Source: JAIEPT01 sp038217425
GTDB lineage: Bacteria > Planctomycetota > Planctomycetia > Gemmatales > Gemmataceae
Assembly (NCBI GenBank): GCA_038217425.1
Contig: JBBQPM010000125.1
Span: forward strand, 1-19,847
Length of the DNA: 19,847 nt
Direction of reading: 5' to 3'
Below, piece after piece: positions 7,492 through 15,214 of the stretch. Position 1 is the stretch's first letter; each line of letters opens with the position of its first letter. The translations under genes and the position numbers were made by a program. Below the pieces are notes generated by a model. The model ran no database searches, was not told where the DNA came from, and saw nothing but the letters and a program-made list of their open reading frames with translations.

Positions 7492-10400
7492 ATGTCCATG
7501 CGGCTTCTGCTGGCGATACTCCTCGGCGCTGGATCGCTCTCCGCGCAGAGCGTCGTCTCCACGGTCGTTCCCAAGAGCGACGCGGCGGCGGAGACGAAAC
7601 GGCTCACTGCGCTCGGCTGGAAAGCGATGCCTGCCGACAGGCTGCAAGCGCTCGTGGGAGACGCTCAGGGGCGCGCGCTCGGCGCGAAGTCCATCGTCCG
7701 ACTTGTGCAAGCGCATTACGCCTGCGAATTGCAAGGAACGGCGCTCGTAAACGGTTCCGCCTCCTGGCTGCTACAACCGGAGCGCGGCAACGCCGGGCTG
7801 TTGCCGCTCGCGCAATGGAACCTGGCTCTCAAAAATCCCGCGTGGGACGGCGCTGCGGACGTCCCGGTCTTGTTGGGTCAACTCGACGGCAAAGACCTCG
7901 GCCTCTGGGTCGACGGCGGCGCCGAGAAACGGCTCGGGTTCGGCTGGAGCCTGCGCGGCATCCCCGGCCCGCAGGCGACGCGTTTCGTCTTCCAGACCCC
8001 GGCGCCTCTGGCGCTCTCCCTCGACATTCGCATGCCTTCGGAGTTTCAACTCGTCGTCTTGAGCGGCGGCATGCTCGCGGGCCCCATTCCCATCGCGCAG
8101 TCGACCGATCAACTTTGGCAACTGCGCGCGACCGCCCGAGGCCAGTTCGAGTTTCTCGTCCGCAAAATAAGTAACGACGCCGCCCCCGCAACGCTCCTGG
8201 CCGTCATCGACAGCGAACAGACGCTGACGCCCGATCATTTGCAGACCGATTTCGACGTGCAGGTCGACATCCTGCATCATCCGGTCCGCGAGTTGACGCT
8301 TCAGCTCGAGCGCGGCATGAGGGCGCTCGACGTCTCGGTCCGGCTGGCGGACCTCAAGACGTGGACGTTTCTCGAGGAAACGAAAGAGACGCCGCCGAGC
8401 GTGACCGTGTCGTTTCTCAAACCGATGCAAGGAACGCTGGGCCTCAGACTGCGAGCGCAACTGCCGTTTACAGGGGATGCGGTCAGCGCGCCGCGGCTGC
8501 GCGTCGAGGGGGCGGTCTTGCGCAGCGAGGGCCTGAAGCTCTTGCTTCCTGCCGACCTCCCGCTCCTATTCTGGGACGCCGGCGATCTTCGGCTCATGGA
8601 CGCGTCGGCTGACAAGCTCGGCAATCAGACGCTCACGCTGGTCGATCCCGCTCCCCAGGCAGAAAGCAAACGGCCTCGATTGCTCCTCAAGTCGCAAGGC
8701 CTGGAGTTAGCCACCACGCAGACGACGCGCTGGCAGCTTCGGCCCCACGAGACAACGCTTGCGTCCGAGATCCAGTATGAACTCGCGCGCGGCTCGATGT
8801 TTCAGCTCAAGCTCCTGTTGCGGTTGCCGAAAACGGGGACGTGGCGCGTCGCCTCGGTGAAGTCGCTGCCCGATGGCGTGACGCTGCCGTGGGGCCTCGT
8901 CGAGAACCTGCTCGTCGTGGACGTCAAGAAGGGGGTGAACCCGCGTTCGGACTTCAAACTGCTGGTCAATCTCGAATGCCCCTGGCAATTCGCCGACGAG
9001 GCGCCGAGATTTTACGAACTGCCGGAACTCGAACCCGAAGGCGTGCAACAACGGAAGACATCGCTTGCGGTGCACGTCCATCCGCTATTCGGCGCCGGGC
9101 TCGTTCCCAACAGCGCAAATTCGGCTCCGACCGACCCGGGAACGGAAGGCCCGGCCACGCTGTTTTTTGAGTATCGCAATCAACGGTTGACGGGGACGCT
9201 GCGGGTGGTGCCGCACTCGGCGCAGTACGGGGTGCGCCTGCAAGAAAAGGCCAAGCTCACGCGTCAGGGATGCCAGGTCCGCGCGTCGATCACGGTGGAG
9301 CCGACTCTCGGTTCGCCGACGTTCGTCGATCTGTGGGTGAGCGGGGTGGGGCTGACGTCGCCCCGGATCGTCGACGCCAAGGGAGTGACGCCGCGCGGCG
9401 TCGAACGGCAGTTCAGGCTGGAAATCCCGCCGGCACTGGCGGCGCTGGCGTTTGCCGATCCGCTCGGGCAAGCTGCGTATCACGCGCTGGCGCCGACCGG
9501 TCAAGCCTGGCGAATCGTCTTTCAGGAACCGCTGACCAAGCCCGCAGTCGTCGACCTCGAATTTACCCACGTGCCGCTCGCTCAGCGCGTGCCAATGCCC
9601 ATGCGTTCCTGGCTCTTCGCACTGCAGCCTCCGGGACTTCAGAGTATTTGTCCGCCGACGGGCGTCGTCGAACGCAGTACCGAACAAACCTGGCAAGTCC
9701 CGCTGGTCACTTTCCCCCGTGCCGAGCGCTTTCACGGCGAACTCCTCGTACAGACCGAGGGAATGACGCTGCGGGACCTGCGCTGGCAAGGATTGGAATC
9801 GCCCGCGGCCATCGCCAAGGAAGCGCCGACCGCCGTGCGACTCTTGCGGTTCGGCTCCTGGTCGCTCAGCGAAAACCCATTCGTTCTCGCCGCCACCCGT
9901 CTGGAACCGGTCGCCGCCGCCGATTCGGCGACGCTCGATCTGGTGCGCCTCGCCAGCTTCCTCGACGTGCAGGGCCGAGTTTTTCATCACCTCTCCGCCT
10001 CGCTCTGGAATTGGAAGCAGAGCGACGTCGCGTTCACGTTCTCGGGCGATCTGGGCAGAGTACTCGGGGTGCGCCGTAACGGCGTCTGGATCGACCAGTG
10101 GGCCGTGAGCGCGGACGCCGACAAACAGCGGTTGAGCATTCCGCTGGTCTTCGATCAACCCGTACAACAACTCGAGATCGTCTACATGCCGAAGGAGCGC
10201 CTGACGTTCGGCCTGTTCGGCGCGCAGGCCGCCGCACTGATGCCGGAACTCCCCGCACGGCCCATACAGGTGCAGTATCGCTGGTTCCTCGCCCCCGGCC
10301 TGATGCCCCTCTATCAAGAACGCTTCGGCTCGATCTATCAACACGCCCCCGGCATGCAAATATGGCGCGAAGCCTGGAACGCCGGCATCGGCTTCGTCGA

Positions 10401-13400
10401 TCTCTTCCGCGACGAGCCCCCCACGGAATTCCTCGAACGGCAAAACAATCTCATGCTGAGCGCCGAAGCGACGTTGCGGGCTCAGATCAAGTCCGAGCAG
10501 ACCCTCGGCGACTGGTTTCAGCAGCTCATCTTCCAGGGCCTCAAGGAGAAAACTCCGCTCGTACTCGACCGTCAGGCGCTGCGGCAACTCGGCTGGACCC
10601 CCGGGCGACTCGTGCGTCTCCCTGCGGACAATCAGCCGTTCTGGGAGAGCCTGGGCTTCAAACTGGTGACGACGCCCGGCGGCCCGCTGCTCACGTCGAA
10701 ATCGCGCGAAAAAGGCTGGAAGTCCGCGCTGGCCGGCGATCCGTTCTTCCCGCATCGGCTGAGCGACATGGTACTCGAAGCGGCGCAGTCCGGACAGGAC
10801 CGCACCGGTCAGTTTTGCGCGGTCGACTACTGGCTTCGCAACGAGACCGAAGGCGCCGACCTGCTCAGCCAACTGCCGCCGTTTCTCGAAGACATCGTCG
10901 GCGAAGGCTGGACCGAATGGCAGCCGGGGCCCGGCGAATCCCAGCCCGCACGTCTGCATCTGGTCTCCGTGCTCCACTTGCGTTGGCTGTCGCTGGGCCT
11001 CGCGGGTATGATTTTCCTCTCTGGCTGGCGCATGCGCCGCTACGATCCTGCCTGGCAATTCCGCATCCTCGCGCTCCTCGTCCTGGCCAACGCCGCGATT
11101 CTCAGCCTTGTGCCCCTGAGCCTGCGCGAGTTCTGCACCTGGCCCCTGGCGGCCTGCATCGGGCTGCTCGTCCTCTGGTATTTCTTCGTGCGGTGGAATC
11201 CCCCTGTGACGCCGAGCGTGCGCCCCAGCCGGTCCACGCATAAGATCGCCAAGCAGGCGCTCGCCGGGCTGGCGCTCGTCGGCTCGGCGCTAGTCATTGC
11301 CCAGGAACCGCAGGCGGTATTCAACGTCGCTTACTTCCCGGCTGTCCGCCAGGAACCGGCGCAGGCTTTCGTCGATCCCGACTTTTTGGCCCACCTCGAG
11401 AAAGCCGCCGCGGCGCCGCCGGCGCAGTTGCGGGACGTCGTTTTTTTGAAAGCGGACTATCAAGGCGTGTGGAAGGGAACGTTCGCCGAATGGACCGCGA
11501 ACTTCGAGTTTCACGTCTTTCAAGACGAAGCGCTCGTGCAACTGCCGCTCGTGGGCGTGGAACTGCAAGACGCCACGCTGCTCGACAAGGTCCGGGTGCT
11601 GCCGACGGTGATTCCCGGCAAAGACTTCGCGGGCTATCAATTTCCGGTGCAGGGCCGGGGGCCGCACCATCTCCGCTGCGTGTTCCTGGTCGAGCCAAAG
11701 TCGACGGGGGATTTTCAAGAATTGCGCTGTCAGATTCCGAGCGTGGCGCAGACGACCGTGGCCGGCAAGTTTCCAGCCGCCTGGCAAAACTTGCACGTGC
11801 ATGCCGCGCTGGGCGAAGCGTCGATCCGCACCGTCGGCAAGACGCTCAAGGAAGTCAGTGCCGAGGTCGGTAAGGAAAGTACCCTGCACCTGCGTTGGCG
11901 TTCGGAAGCTCCCTCGGTCAAGTCTTCCGTCGACGTGCGCGAGCTGTACTTCGCCGACGTCCGCGTGGGGCAGGCGAGCCTCTACGCGATGCTCGGGTGT
12001 CAAACCAACAAGGCGAGTCTGCCGCACCTGGAACTGAATCTGGGCGACAAGACCGAAGTCCGCAGCGTGCAACTACTCGTCGACAAGACGTCCGTTCCCC
12101 TTTCGACGTGGCGCATGGTCAGCGGCGCCGTGCGTCGGCTGCGCATCGATCTCCCCGACGGAACTTCGGGCAAATTTCAGCTCCTGGTCGAGATGTCGGT
12201 TCGGCTCGCGGAGGCGGGCAAGGTCGATCTACGGCTGCCGCAGCCGGTGTTCGTCAATCTGCAGAAGAGCATGCTCGCGGTGCGCAGCGAGGCGCCGGAG
12301 ACGTCGCTGGCGCTGACCGATTTGTCCAGCACGCAAGAGGATCCGAAGAAATTCCTGGATGAAATTCCCGAGGTATGGCGCAAGCTCTTCGCGGCGCCGA
12401 AGTCGGCTTACAGTTTCGGACGCAAGTCGGCGCAGGCGGGGATCAAGCTGGAGTTGCCCGCAACTCTGCCCGCGTTGTCGCTGGAAATGCGTTACTCCGT
12501 CGCCCCCGCCGCGATCGACCTGGCGGGCGTGGTCTCTTGGACCGCCGCCGACAAGGTCGGCCTGCTTCAGCTCGAAGTTCCAACGACGGTGCTGCTCACC
12601 GACGTTCGCGCCGTCGGCGATTCGCCCACCGTCCATCACTGGGCACGGCACAAGAATCTCGTGCAAATTTGGCTGCAAAAGTCGGCGAGCCAGGGAGCCG
12701 TCGAACTCCTGGGCTGGCTCAAACCGATCCCCGGGAAGGACTATCGCTTTGCCGCGCCGGTCGTGTCGGCGCCCGGAAGTCGCCTGGCGGGCGTCAAGCT
12801 CTCCGTCCGCGCCGGCGCCGATCTGCAGCTTCTGCCCGAGACCCGGAAAAACAAGAATGTCAAGATCCTCGACAGCGATCTCAGGCGCCGGGACGTCGAA
12901 CTGGGGGTGCTGAAGACGTGGGACTTCAGTTTCGAGCGCGAGAAACGCTTACCCGAAGTGCAGATGCTGACGCGCGTCGACTGGCACGAAGGCCGCGCGA
13001 GCTGGCAGACGCGTGCGGTGGCGTACCATCCGCTGGGGCAATTCGCAGGCATGAAACTCATTATACGAAACTTCCCATATCGGCTGAAAGCGCCGACGGG
13101 CGAACATCTCCTCGTCAAAGGTTACCAGCGTCAGGGGGACGACCACATCTGGACGCTGGACGTAAAGCCTCAAGTGGGCGCCAACCAACTCGCGTTTCGG
13201 CTCGGCGGGCGCTGGCCGAAGGGGACGCCTGCGCCGCTGGCGCTGCCGATCGTTGTGACGCAGGGGACGAAGAACGCCCCCGCCTGGTTCACGCTCGAAG
13301 GCGCCGCCTGGACTTCCGAAGATCGCGTGGAAAGCGTTTCGAATCATCCTGCGCTCCGCACCGAAGCGTGGGCGGGCGTGGCTCCCCCTGCCAGCGCGAT

Positions 13401-14442
13401 CTGGCAAGCGCGGGACACCGGCGTTTTGAGCGTGCAACCGCTGACACGTCTCGCCGTCTCTCCCGTGCAGATCGCGCAGGCCAAGACCTGGACGTTGCTG
13501 GGACAGCCCGGCGAATGGGCGCACGTCATCGAATGGCAACTCCTGGCCAAGGAGAGTCCCGAGATCTCGATTCGGCTGCCGCCTGGCGCGATCTTGGCAA
13601 AGCTGATGCTCGACGATCAACCAACGGCGCCGATCTTGACGGGAGACGACGTGATTGGGGTGTCGATTCCGGAGACGCCGACGTGTCGCCTGCGTCTGTT
13701 TTGGCGCTATCCGCGGGGCGCCGAGTCGCTGCTCGCGCCGCGTCTGGAAACGCCAACGCTGATCGGCATCGCCGCGCCGCCGGCGCAGGGCGTCTTCCTT
13801 CGGCCCGCGGGTCTTGAACTCGCGGGAGGCAAGTCGATGAGCGCCGTTCAGTCGCTCCTCGCCGATGTGCAGGCGGCGCAGGCGCGGCTTGCCTGGCTCG
13901 CTGCGGAGGAAGGCGCGAATACGCCCGCGGCCCGCGAGGTCTACGCTCTCGGCGCCCGCGCCCTGCGTTTTGCCGAATATCGACAAGCGTTCGGTTCCAA
14001 CGCCCAGGAGGTTCTCAAGGCCAGGAAAGCGTGGAGCGAAATCGAGCCCCCCAGAGGTGAGACGAGCCCCGCGGAAGCCAGGCAGACGCTTCGGCTGCGA
14101 GCCCTGGGGAGCCCGGCATACTGGTCGTCCGCCGACCCGGCTCCGGGCATTGTGCCGGAGCGCGAGAGCGCCGTCCCCGTGATCGCGCCGATTTACCGTG
14201 AGTCAGCGGCCTTGATTCTGGCGTGCCTGGTGATCCTGTCGTTTCTCCCCACCGGTCTGCGCTGGCTCGTCGCCACCTGGCCTGAGCAGATGGTCCTCGC
14301 TGCGCTGATGGCCGCGGCGATGGGCGGCGTCACGTTAATGGCGGGCATTGCCGTAGCGCTCGCCCTCGTCGGCCGAGCCTGGCTGCTCCTGCGCGGCATC
14401 GAGAATCTTTGGACGCGCTGGCGCAGCCCTCCCGAACCATGA
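7492..14442 (+). CDS. giant fused membrane-anchored protein, unknown function (units 2 and 3)
   Basis: A 2316-residue protein that reads as two concatenated copies of the architecture of the gene before it. Unit 2 has a signal peptide at 1-18 (cleavage LSA/Q), an N-terminal beta domain at about 76-190 (GTALVNGSASWLL ... RLGFGWSLRG ... APLALSLDIRMP), a large beta-rich body, a more helical stretch around 930-1150, and transmembrane helices at about 1165-1182, 1190-1211 and 1214-1235. A basic loop (RPSRSTHKIAK) then leads into a second signal-like helix at 1252-1271 ending in VIAQEP. Unit 3 has the N-terminal domain again at about 1323-1430 (YQGVWKGTFAEWTANFEFHV ... GPHHLRCVFLVEP), a long beta-rich body, a helical region near 2130-2210, and final helices at about 2236-2262 and 2265-2300. 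By the positive-inside rule both ectodomains face outward. No catalytic motif was recognised. It is co-translated with the 1045-residue gene. Confidence 0.85.
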   Translation: MSMRLLLAILLGAGSLSAQSVVSTVVPKSDAAAETKRLTALGWKAMPADRLQALVGDAQGRALGAKSIVRLVQAHYACELQGTALVNGSASWLLQPERGNAGLLPLAQWNLALKNPAWDGAADVPVLLGQLDGKDLGLWVDGGAEKRLGFGWSLRGIPGPQATRFVFQTPAPLALSLDIRMPSEFQLVVLSGGMLAGPIPIAQSTDQLWQLRATARGQFEFLVRKISNDAAPATLLAVIDSEQTLTPDHLQTDFDVQVDILHHPVRELTLQLERGMRALDVSVRLADLKTWTFLEETKETPPSVTVSFLKPMQGTLGLRLRAQLPFTGDAVSAPRLRVEGAVLRSEGLKLLLPADLPLLFWDAGDLRLMDASADKLGNQTLTLVDPAPQAESKRPRLLLKSQGLELATTQTTRWQLRPHETTLASEIQYELARGSMFQLKLLLRLPKTGTWRVASVKSLPDGVTLPWGLVENLLVVDVKKGVNPRSDFKLLVNLECPWQFADEAPRFYELPELEPEGVQQRKTSLAVHVHPLFGAGLVPNSANSAPTDPGTEGPATLFFEYRNQRLTGTLRVVPHSAQYGVRLQEKAKLTRQGCQVRASITVEPTLGSPTFVDLWVSGVGLTSPRIVDAKGVTPRGVERQFRLEIPPALAALAFADPLGQAAYHALAPTGQAWRIVFQEPLTKPAVVDLEFTHVPLAQRVPMPMRSWLFALQPPGLQSICPPTGVVERSTEQTWQVPLVTFPRAERFHGELLVQTEGMTLRDLRWQGLESPAAIAKEAPTAVRLLRFGSWSLSENPFVLAATRLEPVAAADSATLDLVRLASFLDVQGRVFHHLSASLWNWKQSDVAFTFSGDLGRVLGVRRNGVWIDQWAVSADADKQRLSIPLVFDQPVQQLEIVYMPKERLTFGLFGAQAAALMPELPARPIQVQYRWFLAPGLMPLYQERFGSIYQHAPGMQIWREAWNAGIGFVDLFRDEPPTEFLERQNNLMLSAEATLRAQIKSEQTLGDWFQQLIFQGLKEKTPLVLDRQALRQLGWTPGRLVRLPADNQPFWESLGFKLVTTPGGPLLTSKSREKGWKSALAGDPFFPHRLSDMVLEAAQSGQDRTGQFCAVDYWLRNETEGADLLSQLPPFLEDIVGEGWTEWQPGPGESQPARLHLVSVLHLRWLSLGLAGMIFLSGWRMRRYDPAWQFRILALLVLANAAILSLVPLSLREFCTWPLAACIGLLVLWYFFVRWNPPVTPSVRPSRSTHKIAKQALAGLALVGSALVIAQEPQAVFNVAYFPAVRQEPAQAFVDPDFLAHLEKAAAAPPAQLRDVVFLKADYQGVWKGTFAEWTANFEFHVFQDEALVQLPLVGVELQDATLLDKVRVLPTVIPGKDFAGYQFPVQGRGPHHLRCVFLVEPKSTGDFQELRCQIPSVAQTTVAGKFPAAWQNLHVHAALGEASIRTVGKTLKEVSAEVGKESTLHLRWRSEAPSVKSSVDVRELYFADVRVGQASLYAMLGCQTNKASLPHLELNLGDKTEVRSVQLLVDKTSVPLSTWRMVSGAVRRLRIDLPDGTSGKFQLLVEMSVRLAEAGKVDLRLPQPVFVNLQKSMLAVRSEAPETSLALTDLSSTQEDPKKFLDEIPEVWRKLFAAPKSAYSFGRKSAQAGIKLELPATLPALSLEMRYSVAPAAIDLAGVVSWTAADKVGLLQLEVPTTVLLTDVRAVGDSPTVHHWARHKNLVQIWLQKSASQGAVELLGWLKPIPGKDYRFAAPVVSAPGSRLAGVKLSVRAGADLQLLPETRKNKNVKILDSDLRRRDVELGVLKTWDFSFEREKRLPEVQMLTRVDWHEGRASWQTRAVAYHPLGQFAGMKLIIRNFPYRLKAPTGEHLLVKGYQRQGDDHIWTLDVKPQVGANQLAFRLGGRWPKGTPAPLALPIVVTQGTKNAPAWFTLEGAAWTSEDRVESVSNHPALRTEAWAGVAPPASAIWQARDTGVLSVQPLTRLAVSPVQIAQAKTWTLLGQPGEWAHVIEWQLLAKESPEISIRLPPGAILAKLMLDDQPTAPILTGDDVIGVSIPETPTCRLRLFWRYPRGAESLLAPRLETPTLIGIAAPPAQGVFLRPAGLELAGGKSMSAVQSLLADVQAAQARLAWLAAEEGANTPAAREVYALGARALRFAEYRQAFGSNAQEVLKARKAWSEIEPPRGETSPAEARQTLRLRALGSPAYWSSADPAPGIVPERESAVPVIAPIYRESAALILACLVILSFLPTGLRWLVATWPEQMVLAALMAAAMGGVTLMAGIAVALALVGRAWLLLRGIENLWTRWRSPPEP

Positions 14443-14457
14443 TTACGCGCCGGACGC

Positions 14458-14484
14458 TTGCGAAGCCGACGACTTCCCTATAAA
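14458..14484 (+). promoter_or_regulatory. weak candidate promoter before the small membrane protein gene
   Basis: TTGCGA at 14458-14463 and TATAAA at 14479-14484 form a sigma-70-like pair with a 15-base spacer, which is shorter than optimal. It sits in the 85-base gap between the giant gene and the next ORF. The small gene could equally be reached by read-through, since I see no terminator hairpin in this gap. Confidence 0.3.
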
Positions 14485-14516
14485 CTTCCAGTCGACGTTC
14501 GAATTACTCCCTTTAT

Positions 14517-14520
14517 AAGG
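14517..14520 (+). promoter_or_regulatory. ribosome binding site of the small membrane protein gene
   Basis: AAGG (extended AAGGTG) lies 7 bases before the ATG at 14528. It fixes the start of the following 198-residue protein, whose first residues form its first membrane helix. Confidence 0.5.
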
Positions 14521-14527
14521 TGCTCTC

Positions 14528-15124
14528 ATGATTCGCTTCTTTCTCGCCGTCCTCCTCGGAGGCGTCGGCCTGTTCGCAGTCGGGTTCGGCATGTGGGGGT
14601 TCCTCCCGCTTTACGTCGAAGCCAAATTTCATCCCTTCAAGAACCTCGAGAAACTCGAGAAATTTGAAACCGTCAAGGAGGCGCTCAAGGACGTCGAGAC
14701 CGGCGTCTACCATTATCCGTTCATGTACGAGTCGAAAGACTTCTGGACCGATGAAGCCAAGCAAGCCGCCTTCCAAGAAAAGTCCAAAAGCGGACCGCTC
14801 ATGCAAGTCTTCGTCCAGCGCCAGGGCGTCGACGGGAAGGATCCCATGACCATGGTCCCGGGAGCGATTCACTGCCTGATCGCGGCGTTCCTGATGGGCT
14901 TCCTGGTGAAGTCGGCAGGGCTGGACAACTTCTTTTCGCGCTGGGGATTCGTCGCCGTCGCCGGGCTGCTCCTGGCCGTCTGGGCGCCGGGCAACGCGTA
15001 CGCCTGGATGCATATGCCGCAGGAATACGTCCAGTTCGACGCCGCCTACACCTTCGCGGCCTGGCTGGTCGCCGGGTTCTTCCTGGCGATGGGCACCGGC
15101 GTCAACAGCGAGGAAGAGCCGTAA
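14528..15124 (+). CDS. small multi-pass membrane protein, unknown function
   Basis: A 198-residue protein not recognised as a family member. Four hydrophobic segments are visible: about 4-28 (FFLAVLLGGVGLFAVGFGMW), 108-129, 138-153 (WGFVAVAGLLLAVWAP) and 172-190. Between the first and second lies an 80-residue soluble loop (30-108) with an amphipathic charged helix (KNLEKLEKFETVKEALKD) and aromatic residues (YHYPFMYESKDFW). The C-terminus is acidic (NSEEEP). The start is supported by AAGG seven bases upstream. It lies 85 bases downstream of the giant gene on the same strand, so it may be part of the same transcription unit and help anchor or assemble the giant proteins. That role is inferred from position only. 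Confidence 0.8.
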   Translation: MIRFFLAVLLGGVGLFAVGFGMWGFLPLYVEAKFHPFKNLEKLEKFETVKEALKDVETGVYHYPFMYESKDFWTDEAKQAAFQEKSKSGPLMQVFVQRQGVDGKDPMTMVPGAIHCLIAAFLMGFLVKSAGLDNFFSRWGFVAVAGLLLAVWAPGNAYAWMHMPQEYVQFDAAYTFAAWLVAGFFLAMGTGVNSEEEP

Positions 15125-15142
15125 GGTATTACCGATAGCATA

Positions 15143-15203
15143 TCCGAGCCGGAAGCGTCAGCGACGATCTTGCGAAAATCGTCGCTGACGCTTCCGGCTC
15201 GGA
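15143..15203. terminator. 26-bp perfect inverted repeat between convergent genes
   Basis: The left arm at 15143-15168 and the right arm at 15178-15203 are perfect reverse complements around a 9-base loop. The arm core is GAGCCGGAAGCGTCAGCGAC. It sits 18 bases after the stop of the plus-strand membrane gene and 11 bases from the stop of the convergent minus-strand gene, the right place for a bidirectional terminator. There is no T-run. From memory, near-identical arm sequences recur between genes in planctomycete genomes, so it is probably also a dispersed palindromic repeat. Confidence 0.75.
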
Positions 15204-15214
15204 AATGCGAAGAT

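Noticed and set aside
9085..11241. A 718-codon open frame on the minus strand inside the second giant gene
   Set aside because: It is antisense to a continuous coding region with signal and membrane helices, is rich in Arg, Gln and Glu as antisense frames of GC-rich genes are, and has no domain or leader.
12375..13817. A 480-codon open frame on the plus strand in another frame of the second giant gene
   Set aside because: It is Arg/Ala/Gly-rich with no motif and lies wholly inside the real coding frame; it is a shadow.
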